Shown in pieces: positions 26,871 through 35,480 of a stretch of DNA of 64,000 nt. The stretch's first letter is position 1; every line of letters starts with the position of its first letter. The DNA comes from JAIEPW01 sp964471915. GTDB taxonomy: Bacteria > Acidobacteriota > Terriglobia > Bryobacterales > Bryobacteraceae. The notes beneath the pieces were generated by a model that did no database searches, was not told the origin of the DNA, and saw nothing but the letters and a program-made list of their open reading frames with translations. Both the position numbers and the translations under genes were made by a program. Location of the stretch: NCBI GenBank assembly GCA_964471915.1, contig CAYYID010000003.1:1-64000 (forward strand), written 5' to 3'.

Positions 26871-29800
26871 ATGACGCGCTCCACGCTGGTCTCGCGCAAC
26901 CTGGCCTACTTCTGGCGAACCAACCTCGCGGTCGTGCTCGGCGTTGCCACCGCCGTGGCCGTGCTCGCCGGAGCCCTGCTGGTCGGCGCTTCCGTCCGCG
27001 CCTCGTTGCGCGACCTCGTGGTCGCCCGGTTGGGCAACACCGGGACCGTGCTCACCGGGACGCTTTTCTTCCGCGAGCAGCTCGCGTCCGGACTCGCCGG
27101 CGCCGTACCGATGATCGCCATCGAGGGCGTCACCGTCAATCCCGACGGCAAGCGTCGCGCGAGCGCGGTGCCGATTTACGGCGTGGACGCGCGGTTCTGG
27201 CAGTTCCATGGCAAGCCGGACCAGACGCCCGCCGACCGAGAAGCCCAGCTCAGCGAAGCGCTGGCCGCCGAGCTCGGCCTGAAACCCGGCGATCCACTGC
27301 TCATCCGCCTGGAGAAACCGTCGGCGATCCCCAAGGAATCGCTGCACGGGCGCAAGGAGGATTCGACGAAAACCATCCGCTTCCGCGCGGGCAAGGTGCT
27401 CGACGCGGCCGCGCTCGGCGAGTTCTCGCTGAAGCCGGCGCAGGGATCGGTGCGCGCCGTGTTCGTGCCGCTCCGCCGGCTACAGCGCGAGCTCGAGCAG
27501 GCCGGCAAGGCCAATGTGATCCTCGCCCCAGACTCCGTGGATGCCGCCGCCCTGCGCGCGCAGGTGACTCTTGCGGACCTCGGCATCAAAGTCCGCGAAG
27601 CCGGCGAGCAGACGCTTTCCATCGAATCCGACAGCGCCGTGGTGAGCGACGCCCTGCTCGCCGCCGTGCGGAACGCCGCCGGCAGCAGCGCCGTCTCCGG
27701 GGTCTTCAGCTACCTCGCCAACGAGATCCGCCTTGGCGAGCGCGTGGTCCCCTACTCGCTGGTCACCGCCGTCGCCCCCGGCGCCATCCCGGGCCTCGCG
27801 CAACCCGGCGACGTAGTGATCAACGACTGGACGGCGCGCGAACTCCGCGCCAAGCCCGGCGACGGCGTCATGCTGCGTTACTACCTGTGGGATGAGACCG
27901 GCGCCCTGCTGGAGCGGGAGGCGCAATTCCGCATTGCCGCCGTCACGCCCATTGCCGGGTTCGCCGCCGATCGCAACCTCGCGCCCGAGTACCCCGGCAT
28001 CACGGGCGCTGAGACCCTCGGCGAGTGGGATCCGCCGTTTCCCATGGACCTCAAGAAGGTGCGGCCTGTCGACGAGGACTACTGGAAGGGCTACCGCACC
28101 ACGCCCAAAGCCTTCCTCGCGCTCGCGGACGGCCAGAGGCTGTGGAGTTCGCGCTTCGGCAAACTGACCTCGGTGCGCGTCTCCGGCGCGGAGCCGCAAG
28201 CTTTCGCGCAGCGCCTGCGTGCCGGGCTCGACCCCCTGCAACTCGGGATGGCCGCCTTCCGCCCTCGCGAAGCCGGGCTCGACAGCTCGCGCGGCGCCAC
28301 GGACTTCGGCGAGTACTTCACCTATTTCAGCTTCTTTCTGATGGTCTCCGCGCTGCTGCTGACGGCACTGTTCTTCCAGCTCGGCATCGAGCAGCGGCTG
28401 CGCGAGATCGGCGCCTTGAACGCCGTCGGCTTTCCGCAGGGCGCGATCCGCGGGCTGTTTTTGGCGGAGGGTCTGGTGCTCGCCGGCGCGGGCACCGCGC
28501 TGGGGTTGCTGGGCGGGATTGCCTACGGGAAGCTGCTGCTCTATGGCCTCACGCACTGGTGGCGGGACGCCGTCGGCACCTCGCTGCTGCAACTGCACGT
28601 GTCCGCGCCGCCGCTGCTCGCGGGCGCCGCGGGCGGCATCGTGGTCGCCCTGCTGTGCATCGTCCTGACGTTGCGCACCCTGCGCCGCGCCTCGCCGCGC
28701 CTGCTGCTCACCGGGCAGCGGACCGGCTCCCTGGCCGTGCGCAAGGATGTCCGGCGTCCGCGGTGGATCGCGATCGCAGCGCTCTTGACCGCGCTCGGTC
28801 TGCTCGCCGCCGGCTTCGCGAAGCAGTTGCCGGATGCCGGTGCGTTCTTCGGCGGCGGATCGCTCCTGCTCGTCGCCGCGCTCGCTTGGCAACTGGCGGC
28901 GCTGCGCGCGCCCGGCGCCGGCCTCGAAGGCCGCGGCGTGTGGCGTCTCGGGTTTCGCAGCGCGGGCTACCGGCCCAGCCGCAGCATCCTGTCGATCGCT
29001 CTCATCGCCTCGGCGACCTTCCTCGTCGTCGCCCTCGACGCCTTCCGCCAAACCGAGACGCAAGCGCTCGATCCCAAGTCCGGCACCGGCGGCTATCCAC
29101 TGCTGGCCGAAGCACAGGTCCCGCTCATCTTCGACCTGAACACCGACGCCGGCCGCGAGTCACTGAACCTGCGCGGCGACCAATGGAAGAGCGCGCAGTT
29201 CGTCTCCTTCCGCTTGCGTCCCGGTGAAGACGCCAGTTGCCTGAACCTCTACGAACCCCGCAATCCGCGCATCCTCGGTGCGCCGCGCTCCTTCCTCGAA
29301 CAGAACCGCTTCTCGTTCGCGGCCTCGATCCGGGAGTCCGCGAACCCTTGGCTGCTGCTCGACGGCAACGCGCCGGGCGACGCCATCCCGGTGGTGATCG
29401 ACGCGAACTCGGCGCAGTACGTACTGCACAAGTCCATCGGCGACGAGATCGTCCTGAACCCGGGCACGAACTCGACCGTGCGCCTGAAACTGGTCGCCAC
29501 CCTGCGCAACAGCGTCTTCCAGAGCGAGCTGCTCATGTCGGAGGCGAACTTCAAGCGCGCCTTCCCGGAGCAGCAGGGCTTTCGGGTGTTCCTGATCGAC
29601 GCCCGCCAGCCGGACGCTGTGGCGCAGTTGGAGGAGTCGCTCGAAGACTACGGGTTCGATGCCGCGTCCACCGCCGAGAAGCTGGCCGGCTTCCACAAGG
29701 TCGAGAACACCTACCTCTCCACGTTCCAGGCGCTCGGCGGGCTCGGCTTGCTGCTGGGCACGCTGGGTCTGGCCGCAGTGCTGCTGCGCAACGTGCTGGA

Positions 29801-30089
29801 GCGGCGGCGCGAACTGGCCTTGTTGCAGGCCGTCGGCTATCGCGAGGATCACCTGCGCACGCTGGTGCTCAGCGAGAACCTGTTCCTGCTCGCTTCCGGC
29901 ATCGGCATCGGAGCGCTGTGCGCGCTGGTGGCGATCCTGCCCGCCTTCCTCGCGCGCGGCGGGCACCGGCCCGACGCTTCCCTGGCGCTGCTGCTGCTGG
30001 CCGTGCCGCTGGCGGCGATGGCCGCATCGCTCGCTGCCGTGCGAACCGTCACCCGGCAGCCGTTGCTCGCCTCGCTCCGCGCCGAGTAA
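26871..30089 (+). CDS. Large FtsX/MacB-type ABC transporter permease
   Basis: This 1072-aa membrane protein has two FtsX-type halves. An N-terminal membrane helix precedes a long extracytoplasmic MacB-like domain (about 30-470). It is followed by a block of helices around FTYFSFFLMVSALLLTALFF and LAGAGTALGLLGGIAYGKLL. A second extracytoplasmic region leads to a final block (LGGLGLLLGTLGLAAVLLRN, ENLFLLASGIGIGALCALVA). No ATPase partner is adjacent. Such proteins move lipids, lipoproteins or macrolide-like compounds, but the substrate is unknown. ATG 26871 is preferred to the TTG just before it. Confidence 0.85.
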   Translation: MTRSTLVSRNLAYFWRTNLAVVLGVATAVAVLAGALLVGASVRASLRDLVVARLGNTGTVLTGTLFFREQLASGLAGAVPMIAIEGVTVNPDGKRRASAVPIYGVDARFWQFHGKPDQTPADREAQLSEALAAELGLKPGDPLLIRLEKPSAIPKESLHGRKEDSTKTIRFRAGKVLDAAALGEFSLKPAQGSVRAVFVPLRRLQRELEQAGKANVILAPDSVDAAALRAQVTLADLGIKVREAGEQTLSIESDSAVVSDALLAAVRNAAGSSAVSGVFSYLANEIRLGERVVPYSLVTAVAPGAIPGLAQPGDVVINDWTARELRAKPGDGVMLRYYLWDETGALLEREAQFRIAAVTPIAGFAADRNLAPEYPGITGAETLGEWDPPFPMDLKKVRPVDEDYWKGYRTTPKAFLALADGQRLWSSRFGKLTSVRVSGAEPQAFAQRLRAGLDPLQLGMAAFRPREAGLDSSRGATDFGEYFTYFSFFLMVSALLLTALFFQLGIEQRLREIGALNAVGFPQGAIRGLFLAEGLVLAGAGTALGLLGGIAYGKLLLYGLTHWWRDAVGTSLLQLHVSAPPLLAGAAGGIVVALLCIVLTLRTLRRASPRLLLTGQRTGSLAVRKDVRRPRWIAIAALLTALGLLAAGFAKQLPDAGAFFGGGSLLLVAALAWQLAALRAPGAGLEGRGVWRLGFRSAGYRPSRSILSIALIASATFLVVALDAFRQTETQALDPKSGTGGYPLLAEAQVPLIFDLNTDAGRESLNLRGDQWKSAQFVSFRLRPGEDASCLNLYEPRNPRILGAPRSFLEQNRFSFAASIRESANPWLLLDGNAPGDAIPVVIDANSAQYVLHKSIGDEIVLNPGTNSTVRLKLVATLRNSVFQSELLMSEANFKRAFPEQQGFRVFLIDARQPDAVAQLEESLEDYGFDAASTAEKLAGFHKVENTYLSTFQALGGLGLLLGTLGLAAVLLRNVLERRRELALLQAVGYREDHLRTLVLSENLFLLASGIGIGALCALVAILPAFLARGGHRPDASLALLLLAVPLAAMAASLAAVRTVTRQPLLASLRAE

Positions 30090-30393
30090 CGGCCTGCGCA
30101 TCAGAGCCGCAGGGCCCCTGAGCCCCCGGCGGTAGCTGACGGTAGCCGGGGGCCAAAGTCCGCACGCCAGCAAGCGGCAAGCCCCGGCGCCCCCGCGAAC
30201 GTTGTCTGCACGCCCGCCTGAGTCTACTCCCGATACGCCGCGCAGCTAGGCTCATCGCCGCACTCGAGGACCACGAACAGCTCCGAGCGAATCCGCCGCT
30301 TTGGCCCAATGGATCTTGACGTCGTTCATGACGGCGCCGCTAACGGCGGGGATCCGCATGCCGTAGGAGCCCGGCAGTCGTGCGGGAACCGCC
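30090..30393. other. Intergenic region with repeat and possible gene remnant
   Basis: No intact gene is present. Copy B of the hairpin repeat lies at 30119-30166. On the minus strand, about 30222-30389, two overlapping short readings look coding-like (YGMRIPAVSGAVMNDVKIHW, then in a shifted frame RSELFVVLECGDEPSCAAYR before a stop). This suggests the tail of a decayed gene that I could not identify. Confidence 0.35.
30119..30166 (+). repeat. Dispersed hairpin repeat, copy B
   Basis: AGCCCCCGGCGGTAGC is followed by an extra TGACGGTAGC, then CGGGGGCCAAAGTCCGCAC. It is the same element as copies A, C and D, with an internal duplication of GGTAGC enlarging the loop. Confidence 0.6.
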
Positions 30394-30702
30394 CTAGAGC
30401 TCTCGCAAGAGCTTCTTTAGATTGCGCCTCCCATGGAGCACTCGGAGTATCTGCACAGGGTTCGAATCCGGCCGGTAGACAATAACATAGTTCGGATAGC
30501 GAGGCACGGTCCAGAAACGCACCCGCAAGGACGTCAATTCCGGCCGGACGTGGCCATGCAGAGGACTTCGCGCCAGAACCTTGCAGGCATTTCGGATCGC
30601 ATCTTCGACGGCGTCAGCAGCGTCCAGGTTGTCGCGGACGATGTAGTTCCAGATGGCGTCGATATCGTCGATCGCACTCGGCGTGAGGCGAAACGAGGCC
30701 AC
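30394..30702 (-). CDS. parE: RelE/ParE family toxin
   Basis: This 102-aa protein has the ParE/RelE fold pattern: N-terminal LTPSAIDDIDAIWNYI helices, then RVRFWTVPRYPNYVIVYRP strands and the C-terminal VLHGRRNLKKLL ending that is typical of ParE-type type II toxins. It follows the antitoxin gene with a one-base overlap (GTG start within TAGTG). ParE homologues poison gyrase and RelE homologues cut ribosome-bound mRNA; the sequence resembles ParE more closely. Confidence 0.88.
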   Translation of the reverse strand: MASFRLTPSAIDDIDAIWNYIVRDNLDAADAVEDAIRNACKVLARSPLHGHVRPELTSLRVRFWTVPRYPNYVIVYRPDSNPVQILRVLHGRRNLKKLLREL

Positions 30703-30959
30703 TAACCCAACCGCCGCTGATGACGGCGCCGCAACTCCTCGAACGCTGCCTCGCCGTCTATCAACTCGCCTTGTTCCGCCTGAGCGTAGCCGTGTTCGAT
30801 CTGTTCAGCGATCTCCGGCCGGTTTTCCGCAAGCCACCGTTCCTGCTGGTGGAGTTGCCGCACCGCCTCGGCGACGAACTCGTTTGCGGAGCGGTAAGGA
30901 CCGCGTTCCACATCTTCCCGGATGAGGGCCTCGATCTCCGGGCTCAGACGAATGGTCAT
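30702..30959 (-). CDS. parD: ParD-like ribbon-helix-helix antitoxin
   Basis: This 85-aa protein begins MTIRLSPEIEALIREDVERG, the usual ribbon-helix-helix opening. It then has a toxin-binding helical tail, including GYAQAEQGELIDGEAAFEEL, which is standard for ParD-type antitoxins. It is expected to neutralise the adjacent toxin and repress its own promoter, which lies immediately upstream (30966-30994). Confidence 0.88.
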   Translation of the reverse strand: MTIRLSPEIEALIREDVERGPYRSANEFVAEAVRQLHQQERWLAENRPEIAEQIEHGYAQAEQGELIDGEAAFEELRRRHQRRLG

Positions 30960-30965
30960 ACTCGT

Positions 30966-30994
30966 ACGCTACTGGGATTCCAAACCGCTGTCAA
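30966..30994 (-). promoter_or_regulatory. Promoter of the parDE-like operon
   Basis: Reading the minus strand, a perfect TTGACA (30989-30994), a 17-bp spacer and TAGCGT (30966-30971) lie 6 bp before the antitoxin ATG. Transcription would start at or next to the start codon, giving a nearly leaderless message, consistent with tight autoregulation by antitoxin bound over the start. Confidence 0.55.
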
Positions 30995-31137
30995 TCACGC
31001 GCTTTGCCTCCTCGCGATCCCCCTTCTTGCCGGGGCTGCTCTTGACAGCACACTCTAATCCTGGGAGCCTCACCCTGCGAGGTTTGTCGGAAACCTCGCC
31101 CGGAGAGTGCCCCACTGTGATCGGCTCCGCCGAACGT

Positions 31138-31439
31138 AACGAGCGCTTCATCGCCGAACTCGGGCCGTCGCGAAGGCTACGACGACCTGTCGCCCGAGTG
31201 AGCGCGCCCACGTCGACCTGTTAGCGGTCTTGAGCCAAGTCTTCGAGGGCTCGCGCGACGCGGTGGATGGCTCCACTCCAGACAACCGCCTTCGCGGCCT
31301 GGCGCCCAAGGTCGTGAGCGGCAAGCGAACCATCAGCAAGGCTCAGGCGAAGAAACTCGCTGTGATGTTCCGCGTCCCGGCGGATTCGTTTCTTTTGTCG
31401 CCGGCCACGGTCCGTGTGGAAGTCCAAGAAACTCTGTAG
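31138..31439 (+). pseudogene. Frameshifted HigA-like antitoxin remnant
   Basis: Pieces of a HigA/HTH antitoxin are spread over three frames. NERFIAEL is in the frame of 31138, REGYDDLSPE in the +1 frame, and ERAHVDLLAVLSQVFEGSRD onward is in the +2 frame, ending with VVSGKRTISKAQAKKLAVMF and RVPADSFL. In intact relatives these pieces are contiguous, with LSPEE leading into the acidic helix and SGKR...KLA forming the recognition region. At least two indels are therefore needed. No HigB partner is seen upstream. Confidence 0.7.
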
Positions 31440-31455
31440 AGCACCATGCCCTCGA

Positions 31456-32037
31456 TTACTCGAGCACATAAGTCTCCCAGATATCAGGGTTCGCGGTCTC
31501 GTTTCCCCGTGCCTTAGTCTCACGGTAATTCAGCGATACGAGCTGCTGCTCGACCGAAATCAAGAGATCCACATCTGCACTCCGCGGCTCGAAACGAGCT
31601 GAGATATTGCCATCCAACCAAGATATAACGGAAAACTCAATGGGCCCATTGACGGGACCGATTAGAATCCTGGGCGCATCTTCTAGCAGATTTCTATCTA
31701 TGTTCTGCTTGAATGCGGTAACGGAGTTCGAAGGGCCAAACAGCCCTACCCACCACAATTCGCAAATATGTCGGACTTTACTGCACGTGATGCGGACGGT
31801 ATTGACCTGCGGAAACTCAGGGCCTGTAACCTTCGGCACACGCTTCATCTGTCGAAAGTGCCCACGGATAGTCAGATCCCCGCTTCGTTCCGGGAGGAAC
31901 ATCTTCTTAGGCAGCTCAACCTGGCCGAGCCAATCTGGACTGGCACCGGGACGACTCTCTCGACAACCAAGCACTGCGACCAATAAACCGGCCAAGACGA
32001 CACGGCTCGGATAGTAGAACGACCTAGAGAGCTTCAT
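31456..32037 (-). CDS. Putative lipoprotein, function unknown
   Basis: This 193-aa protein has a lipoprotein signal (VVLAGLLVAVLGC, cysteine about residue 26), so it is probably anchored in the outer or inner membrane facing the periplasm. The rest was not recognised. It has four further cysteines or cysteine-near positions, and its codons are more AT-rich than those of its neighbours, hinting at acquisition by transfer. The start at 32037 places the lipobox correctly. A longer start at 32085 would bury the signal. Confidence 0.65.
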   Translation of the reverse strand: MKLSRSFYYPSRVVLAGLLVAVLGCRESRPGASPDWLGQVELPKKMFLPERSGDLTIRGHFRQMKRVPKVTGPEFPQVNTVRITCSKVRHICELWWVGLFGPSNSVTAFKQNIDRNLLEDAPRILIGPVNGPIEFSVISWLDGNISARFEPRSADVDLLISVEQQLVSLNYRETKARGNETANPDIWETYVLE

Positions 32038-32086
32038 CCTCCACGCCCTTGTCGAAAACCCGAACCGCGTTGTTTCAGCGGTCATC

Positions 32087-33685
32087 TTACGGCTGCGCGC
32101 CCGACGGCTTCTCCGCCCGCTGCCGCTTCTGCTTCTCCACCATCGCCGCGACATCGGCCAGCAGCTTCTTCGCGTCATACACGATCCCGTCCTTGATCGT
32201 GTACTTCACGCCGCCCACCCGCTCCACTTTGCCCGTCTGGTCGTTCAGCTTGATCGCGCCCGTCCCGTACAGGACCTTCAGGTTCTCCAGCGGATTCTGG
32301 TCCACCAGCACCATGTCCGCCAGCATCCCCGGGCGGATGATTCCAAACTCGATCGCCTTGCCCTTTGGCTCGTGCAGCGCCTGCGCCGGATACAGCGTCG
32401 CCGAGCGGATCACCTCCAGCGGATGGAAGCCCGCCTCGCGCAGGTTCTCCATCTCCTCGACGAACGAGAAGCCGTACAGCTTGTAGATGAACCCCGAGTC
32501 CGTGCCCGTGGTCACGCGCCCGCCCTTCTTCTTGAAATCGTTCAGCAGGTTCATCCACACGCGATAGAAGTTCTTCCAGTGGTACTCGTCTTCCGTCGTC
32601 CAGTAGAACCAATACGACCCGTGGGCTTCGCGGCTCGGCTGGAAGAAATCCCACAGCGACGGCAGCGTGTACTTGTCGTGCCACTCCAGCGTCCGCGCCT
32701 TCATCGTGTCGCGGCCCGCCATGTAAATCGTCATCGTCGGATCCAGGAACACCTTGCGGGCGACGAACTCATCAATCAGCGCATCCCATTCCTTGGAACC
32801 CTGCGGGTGGATCTTGTCCCACAGCCGGGCGACCTGCCCGAACCGGTGCTGCTCGTCGTTGTAGTTGTGACTTACGGGATAGGGTTGGACCGTGTAGTCC
32901 TTCAGCAGCGATTCCAGCAGCCCGTAAAAGTGCGTCACCGTCCCAAGGCCGGCCCGCACGGCGTCGCGAGCGTTCATCCGGACCACGCCGATCTGGTCGA
33001 GGTGTGCCGTGGAGCCGAGCCCGTGCTTTTTCGCCTCGTCGATCAGCGCCGCCATGATCTCCGGATCCTGCGCGCCGAGCTTCAACCCGTCAATCCCCTT
33101 CTTCGCCGCGAACCGCACCCACTCCCGCGCCGTCTCCGCCGTGATCACGTCCGGCGACTTCCAGCCCTCGCCCGTGAACGGCCGGTGATAAGCGAAGTAC
33201 CGCGGCGCAGTGATCTTGTTTTGGGCGCTGCGCTCGCGCTCTTTGAGCGTCCAGTCCATGTCGCCCGCCGGCACGCCGCGCACCGCTGTCACCCCGTGCG
33301 CGATCCACAGCTTGTGGACATACTCCGCTTCGGGAGCCTTCGGCGCGCCGCCCGTATGCACGTGCAGATCCACAAAGCCCGGCATCAGGTACATGCCCGT
33401 GGCGTCGATCTCCTTCGTGCCCTTCGCCGGACGCCCCCGCTCACGGATCGCCACCAGCGGATAGCCCACGCTGCGCACTTCTTTGATCCGGTTGTTCTCG
33501 ACGACGATATCCACCGGGCCCCGCGCGGGCGCTCCGGTGCCGTCGATCAGGTTCACCCCGCGGATTACCATGCGGTCGAACGGACCCTCGCCTTCGCCCG
33601 CCTTACGGTCCGGAGAGGGAATGATCGGCGACCGGTCCTGCGCGAAAAGCGCGGCGGCGATGAGGAACAGTACACTACGGCGCAT
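32087..33685 (-). CDS. Secreted amidohydrolase family protein
   Basis: This 532-aa metal-dependent hydrolase is probably exported (N-terminus MRRSVLFLIAAALFAQ). It has amidohydrolase motifs: GFVDLHVHTG (HxH metal ligands), a candidate bridging lysine in KLGAQDPE, histidines in TAHLDQIG and VTHFYG, and the late aspartate in TTGTDSGF. The substrate is unknown; relatives include imidazolonepropionase- and prolidase-like enzymes, and the family is abundant in Solibacter-type genomes. The ATG at 33685 was chosen because the signal peptide then starts correctly. Confidence 0.88.
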   Translation of the reverse strand: MRRSVLFLIAAALFAQDRSPIIPSPDRKAGEGEGPFDRMVIRGVNLIDGTGAPARGPVDIVVENNRIKEVRSVGYPLVAIRERGRPAKGTKEIDATGMYLMPGFVDLHVHTGGAPKAPEAEYVHKLWIAHGVTAVRGVPAGDMDWTLKERERSAQNKITAPRYFAYHRPFTGEGWKSPDVITAETAREWVRFAAKKGIDGLKLGAQDPEIMAALIDEAKKHGLGSTAHLDQIGVVRMNARDAVRAGLGTVTHFYGLLESLLKDYTVQPYPVSHNYNDEQHRFGQVARLWDKIHPQGSKEWDALIDEFVARKVFLDPTMTIYMAGRDTMKARTLEWHDKYTLPSLWDFFQPSREAHGSYWFYWTTEDEYHWKNFYRVWMNLLNDFKKKGGRVTTGTDSGFIYKLYGFSFVEEMENLREAGFHPLEVIRSATLYPAQALHEPKGKAIEFGIIRPGMLADMVLVDQNPLENLKVLYGTGAIKLNDQTGKVERVGGVKYTIKDGIVYDAKKLLADVAAMVEKQKRQRAEKPSGAQP

Positions 33686-33726
33686 TGTCGAAGCAGCCTC
33701 CAATCCGCCGGGAAGTATATCGCACT

Positions 33727-35100
33727 TCAGTTATTGGCGGACGTCCAGGCCTTCAGGTGATCGAGACTGCGCAGAAACGGCCGCAGACCCGCAAACAGGA
33801 TCAGCGCAGCCGCCGTTTTTCCGATCACCGTGATCGCGAGCAGCGACTCGCCCACCCGCTGATCGTTGCCGTACACAAAGTCCGTGAACAGCGCTACCGA
33901 AGTGGGGCCCAGCCCCAGCCCGATCAGGTTGTTCAGGAACAGGTAGATCGCCGAGGCCTGTCCGCGCATCGGGTTGGGCATCATCTGCTGGATCGCCGCC
34001 GGCGCCACCCCGAACGGCGCGGCTGTCAGGAACACCACCGGCGAAAGCACCGCCAGGAACCACGCGGCATTCTCGATCTGATACGCCACGATCGCCATGG
34101 GTAGCGAAATAATCGTCACCCACATCGCCACCCGCATGTTCGAGTCCAGCCGGCCACGCCGCTCGCGCATCCAGTCCGCCATCCGCCCGCCGGTCATGAT
34201 CCCGAGCGTCCCGAAGACGGTGACCAGCGCCCCATAGGCGATGCCCGCCTCGGACTCCTTCCAGCCGAAATGCCGCACCAGGTATGTCGGCACCCACGAC
34301 GACGCCCCGTAGCTCCCCATCGATACCAGGCCGAAACCGAATCCGTGGCACAGGAACGTCACCCGGTTCGCGTTGATGTAGGTCAGCACCTCGCGGAACG
34401 GCACCTCCAGCTTGCCGCTCTTCATCGCGCCCCTGCGGAAGGGTTCCCGCACCGTGTACATCAGCAGCGCGAGCGCCACGCCCGGCAGTCCGACCGCGAA
34501 GAAGATCAACTGCCACGTCCGCACTTCGCCCAGCAGCGGCAGCAAGTGCGCTTCCTTGTCGGCAGCCAGTCCGATGACCACGCCGCCCATCAGCAGCGCC
34601 AGACCGGAGCCGAGGTAAATCCCCGCCCCATACACGCCCAGCGCCGTCGACCGCCGGTTCGGCGGAAAGTAGTCGGAGATAATCGAATACGCGGCGGGCG
34701 ATAGCGCCGCTTCGCCCACGCCGACGCCGATGCGGCACAGCAGCATCTGTCCGAAGCTCCGCGCCAGGCCGCACCCGGCCGTGAAGAGGCTCCACACCGC
34801 GAATCCCGCGGCGATGATCGAGCGCCGGCTGTAGGAATCGGCCAGCCGCCCCATCGGGATCCCGAAGAACGTGTAGAAGATCGCGAAGCTGAATCCCATT
34901 AGCAGACTCATCTGCGTGTCCGAGATCCCCAGGTCGCGGCGGATCGGGCGCACCAGCAGGTTCAGGATCTGCCGGTCAATAAAGCTGAAGATGTACACCA
35001 GCGTCAGGACGCCGACCACGTACCAGGCGTACCGCGCGGAAGGATAGGGTGGTTCGGGCGGCGTCTCGGGTTTCGGCGGCTGTACCGTCGGGGCGCTCAT
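33727..35100 (-). CDS. MFS transporter (spinster-like)
   Basis: This 457-aa, 12-helix major facilitator has the FSFIDRQILNLLVRPIRRDL opening and the GRLADSYSRR loop between helices 2 and 3, typical of the spinster-like/hexuronate group. The substrate is unknown. GGAGG five bases before the ATG at 35100 supports this start. It is the second gene upstream on the same strand as the amidohydrolase, so it might supply that enzyme's substrate or export its product, but the coupling is not shown. Confidence 0.88.
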   Translation of the reverse strand: MSAPTVQPPKPETPPEPPYPSARYAWYVVGVLTLVYIFSFIDRQILNLLVRPIRRDLGISDTQMSLLMGFSFAIFYTFFGIPMGRLADSYSRRSIIAAGFAVWSLFTAGCGLARSFGQMLLCRIGVGVGEAALSPAAYSIISDYFPPNRRSTALGVYGAGIYLGSGLALLMGGVVIGLAADKEAHLLPLLGEVRTWQLIFFAVGLPGVALALLMYTVREPFRRGAMKSGKLEVPFREVLTYINANRVTFLCHGFGFGLVSMGSYGASSWVPTYLVRHFGWKESEAGIAYGALVTVFGTLGIMTGGRMADWMRERRGRLDSNMRVAMWVTIISLPMAIVAYQIENAAWFLAVLSPVVFLTAAPFGVAPAAIQQMMPNPMRGQASAIYLFLNNLIGLGLGPTSVALFTDFVYGNDQRVGESLLAITVIGKTAAALILFAGLRPFLRSLDHLKAWTSANN

Positions 35101-35258
35101 CGAGTCCTCCGGATCCTCACGGATAATCCACGCAAAAAGTGCCGTCATCATATCACTCACCCGCCGCTGGGTCCGGACCGGGTGGGGCAGATACCTCCGG
35201 GCTGGGGGATCCCGCGCAGCGCCGCGGCGGAAGTCGTTGAAAAACCATCGCCCTAAGT

Positions 35259-35416
35259 TTGGCCACCAGGCTGCATGCTATAAGGCCAACGAGCGTAAGT
35301 CTCTAGCCGACTTACCAAATCCGGCGGCGAGGCAGTGGCCTCGTACGCACCTCCTAAAGGTCCGTTCCTGCCAACAACGGACCTCGAAGGCCCCGCGGGC
35401 CCAGCCGCGGGGCCTT
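35259..35416 (+). ncRNA. Candidate structured RNA with five consecutive hairpins
   Basis: Five perfect stems occur in 158 bp of gene-free DNA: TTGGCC/GGCCAA (35259-35289), GTAAGTC/GACTTAC (35295-35315), CGAGGC/GCCTCG with an AGTG tetraloop (35328-35343), AGGTCCGTT/AACGGACCT (35358-35384) and a terminator-grade 12-bp stem AAGGCCCCGCGG/CCGCGGGGCCTT (35387-35416). Between stems three and four, on the plus strand, lies single-stranded CACCTCCTAAA, which could pair with Shine-Dalgarno sequences. No known RNA family was recognised. Strand is chosen from this anti-SD motif. No T-run follows the last stem. Confidence 0.5.
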
Positions 35417-35480
35417 CACCCATTTGGGACCCAAGCAATCCGCACCGGCCCCTCAAGCCTATGCGACAATCTGAGGACTC

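Noticed and set aside
30970..31050. Inverted GCTGTCAA/TTGACAGC pair as a mobile-element end
   Set aside because: The enclosed 47 bp contain nothing recognisable; one half is simply the -35 box of the parDE-like promoter and the other may be chance.
35225..35420. SRP RNA, RNase P, tmRNA or 6S RNA in the hairpin region
   Set aside because: None of the conserved cores of these RNAs (GGAAGCAGCC-type loop, GAGGAAAGTCC, tag reading frame, long 6S bubble) is present.
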